Source: Erythrobacteraceae bacterium CCH12-C2
GTDB taxonomy: Bacteria; Pseudomonadota; Alphaproteobacteria; Sphingomonadales; Sphingomonadaceae
Reading direction: 5' to 3'
NCBI GenBank assembly: GCA_001556995.1
Contig: LSKF01000102.1
Location: 151,748-215,747, forward strand
DNA: 64,000 nt
Shown here: positions 35,766 to 44,657 of the stretch, piece after piece
How the letters are laid out: every line of letters starts with the position of its first letter
Position numbering within the stretch: the stretch's first letter is position 1
Notes under the pieces: generated by a model
Seen by the model: only the letters and a program-made list of their open reading frames with translations
Told to the model about the DNA's origin: nothing
Database searches by the model: none
Made by a program: the position numbers and the translations under genes

Positions 35766-36953
35766 ATGAAAGTGCTCTTGCGACACCCGCTCTTCCCTCT
35801 TGCAGCCCTGCTGACAGTAACCACGCTGACCGCCCCAGCGAGCGCGCTCGCCCCGGCCGAACCGCGCGTGCTGCCCGCCGTGCCCACGGCGGCTGAGGCG
35901 CCGGTTGCTCTGCTGGTCGATCTCACCAGCGGTCAGGTGCTCCACGCCCGCGATCCTGATCGGCGCTTCATGCCCGCCTCGGTGACCAAGGTGATGACGA
36001 TGTATCTCGCCTTCGAGCTGATCGAGGCGGGCCGGCTCGATCCGCGGCAAGTGTTCGTGATGAGCCCCACCATCGCCCGCGACTGGCGGCGCAAGGGCTC
36101 CACCATGTTCCTCGACGCCGGAGAGCGCGTGCGGGTGGATGATCTCTTGATCGGCATCGCCAATGTCTCGGCCAATGATGGCGCGGCGGTGCTGGCGGAG
36201 GGGCAGGCAGGTTCGGTTGCCGCGTGGGCGCAGGCGATGAACCAGACCGCCTTGTCGCTCGGCATGACCGGGAGCCATTTCGGCACGCCCAATGGCTGGC
36301 CCGATGAAGGCCGCACCTTCACCACGGCGAATGACCTTGTGACGCTCGCCCGGGCGATGATCACCCGGCACCGCGAGAAATTCGGATATTACATCGGCCG
36401 TGCGGGGTTCGATTACAAAGGCATTGCCCAGGTCAATCACGATCCCATGATCGGGAAGGTTGCGGGCGCGGATGGGATCAAGACCGGGTTCACCAATGAG
36501 TCGGGCTTTTCCTATCTGGGAACCGCGCAGCGTCAGGGGCAGCGGCTGGTGCTGGTGTTGGCGGGAGTGGAGAATGGGCGGCTGCGCGGGCGGCTGGCCC
36601 GATCCTACGTCGAATGGGGCTTCACCGCGTTTGATCGTCGCCGCCTGTTCGGCAGCAATGATGTTGTTGGCGAAGCGCGAGTGCAGGATGGCTCGGCCCG
36701 GCAAGTGCCGCTGATCGCGCGGGTGCCGGTGAGCGTCAATGTTCCGCATGGCAGCACCGCTAAACTGCGCGCGACCATCCACTATGATGGCCCCTTGCGC
36801 GCGCCGCTCGCGGCGGGCCAGCAAGTCGGGATGCTGGAGATTACCGCACCCGGCATGGCCCCGGCCAATATCCCGCTGTTTACAAAGGAAGCCGTGGGAA
36901 AGGCCGACCCGCTCGATCGCATTGTGAACGCTGTGGCCGGGCTCTTCGCGTGA
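35766..36953 (+). CDS. D-alanyl-D-alanine carboxypeptidase (PBP5/6 type)
   Basis: Low-molecular-weight penicillin-binding protein that trims the terminal D-Ala from peptidoglycan stems; 395 residues. A signal peptide is followed by the three serine-peptidase motifs: MPASVTKVMT (SxxK), SANDGA (SxN) and DGIKTGFT (KTG). A beta-rich C-terminal domain and a final amphipathic helix (DRIVNAVAGLF) suggest membrane attachment. The ATG at 35766 was chosen since it places the signal peptide at the N-terminus; 35718 is possible. Stop overlaps tmk start (GTGA). Confidence 0.92.
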   Translation: MKVLLRHPLFPLAALLTVTTLTAPASALAPAEPRVLPAVPTAAEAPVALLVDLTSGQVLHARDPDRRFMPASVTKVMTMYLAFELIEAGRLDPRQVFVMSPTIARDWRRKGSTMFLDAGERVRVDDLLIGIANVSANDGAAVLAEGQAGSVAAWAQAMNQTALSLGMTGSHFGTPNGWPDEGRTFTTANDLVTLARAMITRHREKFGYYIGRAGFDYKGIAQVNHDPMIGKVAGADGIKTGFTNESGFSYLGTAQRQGQRLVLVLAGVENGRLRGRLARSYVEWGFTAFDRRRLFGSNDVVGEARVQDGSARQVPLIARVPVSVNVPHGSTAKLRATIHYDGPLRAPLAAGQQVGMLEITAPGMAPANIPLFTKEAVGKADPLDRIVNAVAGLFA

Positions 36954-37594
36954 CTCAGGGACGTGGCTGCTTCATCGCATTTGAAGGCGGGGAGGGGGCG
37001 GGCAAGTCCACGCAGGCGCGGCTGCTGGCCGAGGCGTTGCGGGAGCGCGGCTTTGGCGTGGTGATGACCCGCGAGCCCGGCGGCACGCCCGGGGCTGAGG
37101 CGATCCGCGCGCTGCTGCTCAGCCCGCCGGGGGAAAGCTGGACCGCCGAGGCAGAGGCGTTGCTTTTCGCGGCCGCGCGGGCCGACCATGTCGCGCGCCT
37201 GATCCGCCCCGCGCTCGCCCGCGGCGATTGGGTAATCTGCGACCGCTTCGTCGATTCAAGCCGAGCCTATCAGGGCGGGGCGGGCGGCCTCGGGGATGAG
37301 GCGATCCTTGCCATCCACGCCTTCGGCAGCGACAGCCTAAGGCCGGACCGTGTCATCCTGTTAGAGGGCGATGAAGCCGCACTCGCCGCCCGCCTTGCCG
37401 CGCGCTCTGCGGAGACCGACGCGATTGAGGGGCGTCCAGCAGCCTATCACCGCGCTGTTGCCGCTGCTTTCCGAAGCCTCGCGGATAACGACCCACAAGG
37501 CTTCGCCCGCATCGACGCCAGCGGGACGCCGCACGAGGTCCACGCCCGCATCATCGCTGCGATTGCCGATTTGTTGGGGGAAGACGGGCAATGA
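36950..37594 (+). CDS. tmk: Thymidylate kinase
   Basis: Phosphorylates dTMP to dTDP; 214 residues, GTG start inside the preceding stop. P-loop FEGGEGAGKSTQ, TREPGGTPGAEAIR, the CDRFVDSSRAYQG motif (Asp-Arg-x), and a LID-like region (ARSAETDAIEG). The tmk-holB-metG-tatD-MBL order is a classic alphaproteobacterial arrangement. Stop overlaps the holB start (ATGA). Confidence 0.95.
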   Translation: MTQGRGCFIAFEGGEGAGKSTQARLLAEALRERGFGVVMTREPGGTPGAEAIRALLLSPPGESWTAEAEALLFAAARADHVARLIRPALARGDWVICDRFVDSSRAYQGGAGGLGDEAILAIHAFGSDSLRPDRVILLEGDEAALAARLAARSAETDAIEGRPAAYHRAVAAAFRSLADNDPQGFARIDASGTPHEVHARIIAAIADLLGEDGQ

Positions 37595-38547
37595 CCCGCT
37601 GGCCCAACCACGAGGAAGCTTGGCGACAGTGGCGCGATGCGCTGCAAGGCGAGCGCATGCATCACGGCTGGCTGTTGGCCGGAAAGAGCGGGCTGGGCAA
37701 AGTCGACTTCGCCCTCGCCGCAGCGCGCGAGCTGGTGGCTGAACCTGGGGTGCCGCAGCCTGCGGGCGATCACCCTGATATCATCGTCCTGACCTATGGC
37801 CCCAAGGACGACAAGGGCGAGAAAGCCCAGGCCGAAGGCAAGCCCTTCGAGCTCGCGCGTTCGATCCGCATCAAGCAGATCCGCGCGATGCAACGGCGGC
37901 TGATAACCCGGCCGACGCTGGGGAGCCGCCGCGCGATCATCATCAATCCGGCCGATGATCTCGAAAAATCCGCCGCCAATGCGCTGCTCAAGAGCCTGGA
38001 GGAGCCGCCCGTGGGCACCTTCTTCCTGCTGGTGACCCATCGCCCGGCGCGGCTGCTGCCCACGATCCGCTCGCGCTGCCGAACCTTGCGGTTTCCGGTG
38101 CTCAGCGATGGGCAGTTGGCGGCTATGCTGGAGCGGGAGGGGTTACCCCCCGATCCAGCGGCGATAACCGCTGCGGAGGGCTCCTTCGGCGTAGCGCAGC
38201 GCTTTGCCGAACAGAACCTGGCTCCGATCGCCGCGACGATCGAAGCGCTGCTCACCAATGCCGACCACCGCCTGACCCGGCGCGGTGAGCTCGCGCGGCA
38301 GATTGGTCCGCGTGCTGACCGGGATCGGGTGCAGGCCGTTCTCGATCTAGCGCAGGCTCTGGTGGCGCGCCGGGCGCGCAGCACCGACGATCCCGATGCC
38401 CGCTTGCGGCTGCTCGACACCCATGCGGCCCTCGTCAGGCTGGCGGCAGAGGCACCCACGGCCAATTTCGACCCCGGCTTGCTGCCCTTCGAGATCGGCA
38501 GCTTGCTTGTGGCGGCAGCCAGCGCTAGCGATCCGGCCCATGTCTGA
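37591..38547 (+). CDS. holB: DNA polymerase III subunit delta'
   Basis: Clamp-loader subunit, 318 residues. AAA+ fold beginning WRDALQGERMHHGWLLAG, with a P-loop-like GKSGLGKVDF in which the usual Thr/Ser is Val; this fits the ATPase-inactive delta' role. No zinc-knuckle cysteines are present, unlike in E. coli. Sensor-type segments SAANALLKSLEEPPVGTFFLLVTH and LLPTIRSRCRTLRF are clear. It overlaps metG by 8 bases. Confidence 0.93.
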   Translation: MTRWPNHEEAWRQWRDALQGERMHHGWLLAGKSGLGKVDFALAAARELVAEPGVPQPAGDHPDIIVLTYGPKDDKGEKAQAEGKPFELARSIRIKQIRAMQRRLITRPTLGSRRAIIINPADDLEKSAANALLKSLEEPPVGTFFLLVTHRPARLLPTIRSRCRTLRFPVLSDGQLAAMLEREGLPPDPAAITAAEGSFGVAQRFAEQNLAPIAATIEALLTNADHRLTRRGELARQIGPRADRDRVQAVLDLAQALVARRARSTDDPDARLRLLDTHAALVRLAAEAPTANFDPGLLPFEIGSLLVAAASASDPAHV

Positions 38548-40096
38548 CCCTGCCAACACCCCATTCTACATCACCACCGCCATCAGCTATCCCAATGGGA
38601 AGCCGCATATCGGCCACGCCTATGAGGCTATCGCCGCTGACGTCATTGCGCGCTTCCAGCGCCTGATGGGACGCCGCGTGCGGTTCCAGACCGGGACGGA
38701 CGAGCACGGGCTGAAAATGGCGCGCAAGGCTGAAGAACAGGGCCGCACACCCGCTGATCTGGCAGACGAAATGTCGGGGTACTTCAGAGAGATGTGCGAC
38801 GCTCTCAATGTCTCCTATGACCGTTTCATCCGCACCAGCGAGCCCGATCACCACCGCGCCAGCCAGGCGATCTGGCAGGCGATGGAGGCGGCAGGCGATC
38901 TCTATCTTGATCGCTATGAAGGCTGGTACTCGGTCCGCGACGAAGCCTATTACGACGAAAGCGAGCTGACCGTCGGCGAAGACGGCACAAAGCTCTCCCC
39001 GCAAGGCACGCCGGTGGAGTGGACGGTAGAGGAGAGCTGGTTCTTCCGCCTTTCCAAGTATCAGGATCAATTGCTTGATCTGCTTCGTAAACCCGGTTTC
39101 CTCGAACCGGCAAGTCGCCGCAACGAGATGATCGCCTTTGTCGAACAGGGCCTGCGCGATCTGTCGGTCAGCCGGACCTCGTTCGATTGGGGCGTGAAGG
39201 TCCCCGGCAGCGAGGGGCACGTGATGTATGTGTGGGTCGATGCCCTCACAAACTATCTCACAGGTCTGGGCTATCCCGATGATATGGGAGAGTTTTGGCC
39301 CGCCAGTCTGCACCTGATCGGCAAGGATATCGTGCGCTTCCACACGATCTACTGGCCCGCGTTTCTGATGAGCGCTGGCCTGCCGGTGCCGCAGAAGGTG
39401 TTCGGCCACGGCTTCCTGCTCAACCGCGGGCAGAAGGAATCGAAGTCGCTCGGCAACGTCACCGATCCGCTGGCGCTGGCCGAAACCTTCGGCGTGGACG
39501 CCCTGCGGTATTTCCTGATGCGCGAAGTCGCCTTCGGGCAGGATGGGAGCTATTCGCCCGAAGCGATTGTTTTGCGGTCTAATGCTGAGCTGGCAAATAG
39601 CTTTGGCAACTTGGCACAGCGAACTCTTTCGATGATTGCGAAGAATTTGGACGGGAAGGTGCCCGGATACGGTACTCGCCCTGAGGACATGCAGCTACTC
39701 CTTCAAGTCCGAAGTGCGGTGTTGAATGACCTGCGCTACGAATTCGAAAAGCTGGCGTTCTCGTCTGGCCTCGAAGCATGGATGAAGGCTGTTTTTGCCT
39801 GCAATCAGTACGTCGACGAGATGGCACCTTGGGCACTAAAGAAAACCGATCCTGAGCGGATGGAAGAAGTGCTGGGTACGCTCTACAGATGCATCATTGA
39901 TCTGGCGATCGGGCTCTCGCCTGTCGCTCCGGACTCGATGAAGAAGCTCTTAGATTCAATGGGGCAACCAGAAGACGCTCGTGATTTCAACTGGATTGGA
40001 AACGCCCCTCCAGGAAATCCCACCGGCTTCACCGTCGCTCCGCCGACCCCGCTGTTCCCCCGGCTCGAACTCCCGGCCGAGGAGGTCGCGAGCTGA
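38540..40096 (+). CDS. metG: Methionine--tRNA ligase
   Basis: Class I synthetase, 518 residues without the C-terminal EMAP-like dimer domain. HIGH-type motif in GKPHIGHAYEAIAADV and a KMSKS-type KESKSLGNV; the connective insert lacks a zinc knuckle, as in the short type. The C-terminal anticodon-binding domain is encoded by DNA of clearly lower GC (about 53% over 39601-40020 by hand count, against about 66% just before), with unusual codons, yet the reading frame and protein remain normal. This suggests a recombined segment. Stop overlaps tatD start. Confidence 0.95.
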   Translation: MSDPANTPFYITTAISYPNGKPHIGHAYEAIAADVIARFQRLMGRRVRFQTGTDEHGLKMARKAEEQGRTPADLADEMSGYFREMCDALNVSYDRFIRTSEPDHHRASQAIWQAMEAAGDLYLDRYEGWYSVRDEAYYDESELTVGEDGTKLSPQGTPVEWTVEESWFFRLSKYQDQLLDLLRKPGFLEPASRRNEMIAFVEQGLRDLSVSRTSFDWGVKVPGSEGHVMYVWVDALTNYLTGLGYPDDMGEFWPASLHLIGKDIVRFHTIYWPAFLMSAGLPVPQKVFGHGFLLNRGQKESKSLGNVTDPLALAETFGVDALRYFLMREVAFGQDGSYSPEAIVLRSNAELANSFGNLAQRTLSMIAKNLDGKVPGYGTRPEDMQLLLQVRSAVLNDLRYEFEKLAFSSGLEAWMKAVFACNQYVDEMAPWALKKTDPERMEEVLGTLYRCIIDLAIGLSPVAPDSMKKLLDSMGQPEDARDFNWIGNAPPGNPTGFTVAPPTPLFPRLELPAEEVAS

Positions 40097-40872
40097 TGCT
40101 GGTCGATAGCCACTGCCATCTGGAATACAAAGGCCTCGTCGAGGACCGCGAGGGCGTGCTCGCTCGCGCCCGGGCGGCGGGGGTAGGGGCGTTTCTCAAC
40201 ATTTCGACCCGTCAGAGCGAGTGGGAGCAGGTCGTCGGCACCGCCGCGCGCGAGCCTGATGTCTTCGCCAGCATCGGCATCCACCCGCATGAGGCCGACG
40301 GACATCAGGACTTGGGCCGCGCCGTCTTGTTGGAGGCGACGCAGCACCCGAGGGTCATCGCCATCGGCGAAACCGGGCTCGACTACTATTACGACAAATC
40401 GGACAGAGCGGCACAGAAGGCTCTGTTTCGCATGCATATTGATGTCGCGCGCGAAACCCAGTTGCCGCTCATCATCCACACCCGCGATGCTGAGAATGAC
40501 ACCTTCACCATTCTTGCCGAGGAGGCAGGGAAGGGGGCTTTTCCAGCCCTGATCCATTGCTTCACCGCCTCGGCCGATTTCGCCCACAAAGTGCTGGGAC
40601 TGGGGCTGACGATCTCGCTGTCCGGGATTGTGACCTTCAAGAATGCCAAGGACTTGCAGGAGGTAGCAAAGATCATTCCCGACGACCGGCTGCTCGTCGA
40701 AACCGACAGCCCGTTCCTCGCCCCCGTGCCGCATCGGGGCCGAGTGTGCGAGCCGGCTTACGTCGCCGATACTGCGGCTTTCGTCGCGGGCCTGCGCGGA
40801 ACGAATGTGGAACGGCTGACGGCGCTGACCACCGCCAATTTCTTCAACCTGTTCACCAAGGCGGCGCTGTGA
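40096..40872 (+). CDS. TatD family metal-dependent hydrolase/DNase
   Basis: A 258-residue TIM-barrel amidohydrolase of the TatD family (3'-5' DNase in E. coli). Metal ligands appear in LVDSHCHLEY, IGIHPHEA, GETGLDYYYD, LIIHTRDA, IHCFTAS and the terminal LVETDSPFLAPVPHRG. Co-transcribed between metG (1-base overlap) and the MBL hydrolase (4-base overlap), as in many bacteria. Confidence 0.94.
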   Translation: MLVDSHCHLEYKGLVEDREGVLARARAAGVGAFLNISTRQSEWEQVVGTAAREPDVFASIGIHPHEADGHQDLGRAVLLEATQHPRVIAIGETGLDYYYDKSDRAAQKALFRMHIDVARETQLPLIIHTRDAENDTFTILAEEAGKGAFPALIHCFTASADFAHKVLGLGLTISLSGIVTFKNAKDLQEVAKIIPDDRLLVETDSPFLAPVPHRGRVCEPAYVADTAAFVAGLRGTNVERLTALTTANFFNLFTKAAL

Positions 40873-41651
40873 AGCTGGTGATGCTCGGCTCGGGCACCTC
40901 GACCGGGGTGCCGCGGCTGGGCGGACCCGATGGCGCGGGTGACTGGGGCGATTGCGATCCGCAAGAGCCTCGCAACCGCCGCACGCGGGTCTCGATCCTG
41001 GTCGAGAGTAACGAAGGTCGTCGACTGCTCGTCGACACCTCATCCGATTGTCGTGCGCAGCTGCTTGCCAATCGGATCGACAGCATCGACGCGGTATTCT
41101 GGACGCATGATCACGCCGATCACTGCCATGGCATCGATGATCTGCGGGTGCTGCGATATCGCCGCGCTGGCCCGATCCCGGGCTTTGCCGAGACCGAAAC
41201 GGTGCGTCGGTTGCGGCAGCGGTTCGGTTATGTCTTTGCGGGACAAGAGGGGTATCCGACAATCTGCACCCTCGACACGCTGGATCGCCTTCGGATGATT
41301 GCCGGGTTCGGGGTCGATTGGTGCCAGATGGCGCATGGCCCTGGCGAGACGACTGCGTATCGCTTTGAAGCTGATGGCAAGAGTATTGCCTATGCTACCG
41401 ATTTTAGTGCGATTTCTGATGAAATGATCGATCTGTTTTATAAGGTCGACATCCTCGTCAGCGACTGCCTGCGCCGTGAACCGCATCCCACCCATGCGCA
41501 TCTCGGTATGGCGATTGAGCTCGGAGAACGCTGCAAGGCGGGCCGCGTGGTCCTCAGCCACCTCGACAAGAGCATGGATTATCAGTCGCTTTGCCGCGAT
41601 GTGCCGGAGTTCGTGACTGTCGGTTATGATGGGCTGGAGATTGTTGCGTGA
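40869..41651 (+). CDS. MBL-fold metallohydrolase (PhnP-like)
   Basis: A 260-residue metallo-beta-lactamase-fold phosphodiesterase-like protein, GTG start within the tatD stop. N-terminal MLGSGTSTGVPRLGG and the metal motif WTHDHADHCHGIDDLR are typical of the PhnP/arCOG-type group; further ligands in YATDFSAISDEM and SHLDKSMDY. The segment around 41380-41460 is noticeably AT-rich. Probably hydrolyses a cyclic or phosphodiester substrate; exact substrate unknown. Overlaps the next small gene by 4 bases. Confidence 0.9.
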   Translation: MKLVMLGSGTSTGVPRLGGPDGAGDWGDCDPQEPRNRRTRVSILVESNEGRRLLVDTSSDCRAQLLANRIDSIDAVFWTHDHADHCHGIDDLRVLRYRRAGPIPGFAETETVRRLRQRFGYVFAGQEGYPTICTLDTLDRLRMIAGFGVDWCQMAHGPGETTAYRFEADGKSIAYATDFSAISDEMIDLFYKVDILVSDCLRREPHPTHAHLGMAIELGERCKAGRVVLSHLDKSMDYQSLCRDVPEFVTVGYDGLEIVA

Positions 41652-41845
41652 CGCCGGATCTGCTGATCCCGATCATCAGCAGCATTGCATGGCTGGTTCT
41701 TTGTGGAGCTGCCTTAGCATCCTACCGGCTCAAGTGGGGTCAGATGGTGAAAATGGCTCTGGTGTGGGTGGCAATTTTTGTCGGACTTTATGTCGTGGTG
41801 GAGTGGTTCCTGTTCGCTCAGGACGCCGCCAGCGCGCTGGTATAG
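41648..41845 (+). CDS. Small conserved-looking membrane protein
   Basis: A 65-residue protein with a GTG start overlapping the MBL gene stop (GTGA). Two hydrophobic segments (about residues 6-25 and 36-58: LLIPIISSIAWLVLCGAALA and ALVWVAIFVGLYVVVEWFLF) separated by a basic loop (RLKWGQ) predict two transmembrane helices. No function is known. The translational coupling and codon use support it as a real gene. Confidence 0.7.
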   Translation: MTPDLLIPIISSIAWLVLCGAALASYRLKWGQMVKMALVWVAIFVGLYVVVEWFLFAQDAASALV

Positions 41846-41883
41846 ATTTTACATAATATATATTATCCATCTCAAGGATCGCG
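41846..41883 (+). promoter_or_regulatory. AT palindrome and possible mazG promoter region
   Basis: The 38-base gap before mazG contains ATAATATATATTAT at 41853-41866, a perfect 14-base A/T-only palindrome, unusual in a GC-rich chromosome. It could act as a -10-like melting region or an operator. No clear -35 partner was found. Confidence 0.3.
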
Positions 41884-42651
41884 ATGATCGACATCGAAAA
41901 ACAGCCCCCTATCGACCGTCTCCTCGGCATTATGGCCCGCCTTCGCGACCCGCAGCACGGATGTGAATGGGATCTCGCGCAGGATTTCGGCACCATCGCG
42001 CCGTACACCATCGAGGAAGCCTACGAAGTCGCCGACGCGATTGCTCGCAACGACATGGGTGATCTCAAAGATGAACTCGGCGATCTGCTGCTCCAGGTCG
42101 TGTTCCACGCCCGCATGGCTGAGGAAGCCGGCCACTTCGCCTTTGACGATGTCGCCGCATCAATCAGCGCCAAGATGGAAGCACGACACCCGCACATCTT
42201 CGGTAAGGCTTCCGGCACGATGGACGAAGCCCGCTGGGAGGACCTCAAAGCCGATGAGCGCGCTGCGAAAGGCATTACCAGCGCGCTCGAAGGCGTGGCA
42301 CTCACGCTCCCGGCGCTGATGCGGGCGCAGAAGCTCCAGAAACGCGCCGCACGCACCGGGTTTGACTGGCCCGATCCCTCAGGTTCCGAAGCCAAGATTC
42401 ACGAAGAAATTGAAGAATTAAAGGTCGCATCCTCAGATCTCGAAAAATTCGAGGAAGCCGGTGACCTGCTGTTTGCCGTGGTCAATTTCGTTCGCGCGCA
42501 CGGCGTCAGTGCCGAGGACGCGCTGCGGGCCGCCAATGCCAAGTTTGAGCGCCGCTTCCGTGCGATGGAGGCTCTGGGTGGTGGAGATTTCCCGTCACTG
42601 ACACTGGAGCAACAGGAAACACTGTGGCAGCAGGTAAAGAAAGCCGAATAA
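41884..42651 (+). CDS. mazG: Nucleoside triphosphate pyrophosphohydrolase MazG
   Basis: All-alpha NTP pyrophosphohydrolase, 255 residues, with two MazG domains. The first has EEAYEVADAI and DLKDELGDLLLQVVFHARMAEE (ExxE...ExxD metal site). The second has HEEIEELK and FEEAGDLLFAVVNFVRAHG. Removes aberrant NTPs and may lower (p)ppGpp-linked signals, as in E. coli. Convergent with hflX, 4 bases apart. Confidence 0.94.
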   Translation: MIDIEKQPPIDRLLGIMARLRDPQHGCEWDLAQDFGTIAPYTIEEAYEVADAIARNDMGDLKDELGDLLLQVVFHARMAEEAGHFAFDDVAASISAKMEARHPHIFGKASGTMDEARWEDLKADERAAKGITSALEGVALTLPALMRAQKLQKRAARTGFDWPDPSGSEAKIHEEIEELKVASSDLEKFEEAGDLLFAVVNFVRAHGVSAEDALRAANAKFERRFRAMEALGGGDFPSLTLEQQETLWQQVKKAE

Positions 42652-42655
42652 CCTG

Positions 42656-43957
42656 CTATTCGGACGCAAAAAGCGAGCTGAACTGACCAAGCTCCTTGGG
42701 GTTCAGCCGCACTGTCAGCCTTCGCATTGGCCCCTCCGCGCCCTCGCCGCCGTCGCTTTCTGCCAGCACATCGCCATGGGCATGCAGCCAAGCGATCCGG
42801 CGGCCATCGCGGACCGGAATCACGAAGGTCGCTTCTTGCGCGCCGCCGGTCAGCAACCGGGCCAGTTCTGCTTCAAGCCCGTCAACCCCCTCGCCCGTCG
42901 CCGCCGAGAGGATAACAGCCCCCTGCCCTTGCGCCGCCTCGGACAATTCTGCCCGTTCTTCAGCGTTTAACAGGTCACACTTGTTCCAAACTTCAAGGAT
43001 CGGAATCGCGCTCGTTCCCGTTTCCGGATCGACCACGCCGAGATCGGCCAGCACCTCCAGCACCTGCTTCTTTTGTGCGGTATGGCTGGGATTCGCCATG
43101 TCGCGCACGTGGCAGATGACATCTGCGCCGGTCACTTCCTCGAGCGTCGCGCGGAAGGCGGCCACAAGCTGCGTCGGAAGATCAGAGATAAAGCCCACCG
43201 TGTCGGACAGGATTGCCTTCTCCACCCCCGGCAGACCGATCGCCCTCATTGTGGGGTCCAGGGTAGCGAATAGCAGATCCTCCGCCATCACATCCGCCCC
43301 GGTGAGACGGTTGAACAAGGTGGACTTGCCAGCATTGGTGTAGCCCACCAGCGCGATCACCGGCCAGGGTGCCCTGCCCCGCCTTTCGCGGTGAAGCGTG
43401 CGGGTTTTCCTCACCTGATCGAGCTCGCGCCGGAGCCGGCTCATGCGCTGGCGGATCATCCGGCGGTCGGCCTCGATCTGGGTTTCCCCCGGGCCGCCGA
43501 GAAAGCCGAAGCCACCGCGCTGGCGCTCAAGGTGGGTCCAGCTGCGCACGAGGCGGCTCTGCTGGTAATCGAGATGGGCGAGTTCCACTTGCAGACGCCC
43601 TTCGGCCGTCGCCGCGCGCTCGCCAAAGATTTCGAGGATCAGGCCGGTGCGGTCGATCACCTTGCGCTTCAGCCGATCTTCCAGATTGCGCTGTTGGATC
43701 GGGGTGAGCGCGCCGTCGACGATGACCAGCTCGGCCGCGTGTTGCTCGCACCACACCGCGATGTTTTCGACCTGCCCCGAGCCGAACAGCGTGTTGGGCT
43801 GCATCTTGCGGATCGGAAGGATGGCCGAATGGGCTATCACCACGCCGATCGCCAGTGCCAGCCCCTCAGCCTCGGCCAGGCGCTCGGCGGCGTCAAGATC
43901 ATAGCGCAGCGCCTTGATATCCGGGCACAGGACAACGGCCCGCGCGCCGCGGGTCAC
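42656..43957 (-). CDS. hflX: GTPase HflX
   Basis: Ribosome-associated GTPase that rescues or splits stalled ribosomes, 433 residues. HflX N-domain (RKMQPNTLFGSGQVE, GALTPIQQRNLE, GERAATAEGRLQVELAHL), coiled coil (GPGETQIEADRRMIRQRM) and G domain: G1 GYTNAGKSTLFNRLTG, G3 DTVGFI, G4 NKCD. A GTG at 43957 was taken as start; the frame is open to a CTG at 43987 that forms a CTGA overlap with the hfq stop. Last gene of the dusB-ntr-hfq-hflX run. Confidence 0.95.
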   Translation of the reverse strand: MTRGARAVVLCPDIKALRYDLDAAERLAEAEGLALAIGVVIAHSAILPIRKMQPNTLFGSGQVENIAVWCEQHAAELVIVDGALTPIQQRNLEDRLKRKVIDRTGLILEIFGERAATAEGRLQVELAHLDYQQSRLVRSWTHLERQRGGFGFLGGPGETQIEADRRMIRQRMSRLRRELDQVRKTRTLHRERRGRAPWPVIALVGYTNAGKSTLFNRLTGADVMAEDLLFATLDPTMRAIGLPGVEKAILSDTVGFISDLPTQLVAAFRATLEEVTGADVICHVRDMANPSHTAQKKQVLEVLADLGVVDPETGTSAIPILEVWNKCDLLNAEERAELSEAAQGQGAVILSAATGEGVDGLEAELARLLTGGAQEATFVIPVRDGRRIAWLHAHGDVLAESDGGEGAEGPMRRLTVRLNPKELGQFSSLFASE

Positions 43958-43983
43958 TTCGTCCTGGAGTTCGCTTTCAAAGG

Positions 43984-44571
43984 TCAGTCGTCCGCCCCGT
44001 CATCATCATGACCGGCGTCATCATCGTCGACACTCAGATCGACCGGCACGGCAGGCTGAATGGTCGAGACCGCATGCTTATAGGCAAGTTGCACAGCGCC
44101 ATCGCGTTCGAGCAGCATGCAGAAGAGGTCAAAGGCGGCGATCCGACCCTGAAGCATGACGCCGTTCACGAGGAACATGGTCACCTGCACATGGGCCTCG
44201 GCCACACGGTTCAGGAACACGTCCTGCAGCAGCTTCTGCTTTTTGCTGCCGGGCTGGCTGGCGAATTGCTCGGCGTCGAGCGATTGGCCCGGCATGATCG
44301 TGCTGATCGCGTGTTTATATACCAGCTGCGATTGTCCGTCGCGGCGCAGCAGGATCGAGAAGTTGTCGAACCACGTCACGATACCCTGCAGCTTCACCCC
44401 CTTGACCAGAAACATGGTCACGGGAATCTTGTTCTTTCTCAGGATATTGAGGAACGCGTCCTGCAGATTGCCGGGCCGCTGCGTTGATCCGGTAGCACTG
44501 CTGGTGCGCGGCTCGCTGGACGCGGCGGGGCGCGTGACAGGGCGGGGGGAGAGCGTTCGCCCGCTGGACAT
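43984..44571 (-). CDS. hfq: RNA chaperone Hfq with two tandem Sm domains
   Basis: A 195-residue protein, about twice the usual Hfq length, carrying two complete Hfq domains. Domain 1 spans about residues 35-94 ([20 protein letters not shown] ... YKHAISTI); domain 2 about 114-173 ([20 protein letters not shown] ... YKHAVSTI). Both keep the Gln-Asp of the proximal pocket and the YKHA motif. Domain 1 keeps the basic rim (RKNK) and the distal-face Lys60; domain 2 has AEAH and Met139 there. A Ser/Thr/Arg-rich N-tail precedes and a strongly acidic tail ([14 protein letters not shown]) follows. The start at 44571 gives a sensible N-terminus; a putative promoter lies upstream. Next to hflX and ntrX, the classical alphaproteobacterial hfq locus. 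Confidence 0.95.
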   Translation of the reverse strand: MSSGRTLSPRPVTRPAASSEPRTSSATGSTQRPGNLQDAFLNILRKNKIPVTMFLVKGVKLQGIVTWFDNFSILLRRDGQSQLVYKHAISTIMPGQSLDAEQFASQPGSKKQKLLQDVFLNRVAEAHVQVTMFLVNGVMLQGRIAAFDLFCMLLERDGAVQLAYKHAVSTIQPAVPVDLSVDDDDAGHDDDGADD

Positions 44572-44657
44572 GGTCTTGGCTCCTGTTCTTGGCGGCCGCC
44601 TTTGCGGTCCGCAAAATATACGGGTGCCGCATCGCATAGATCAGCCCCGCTCGGCAT

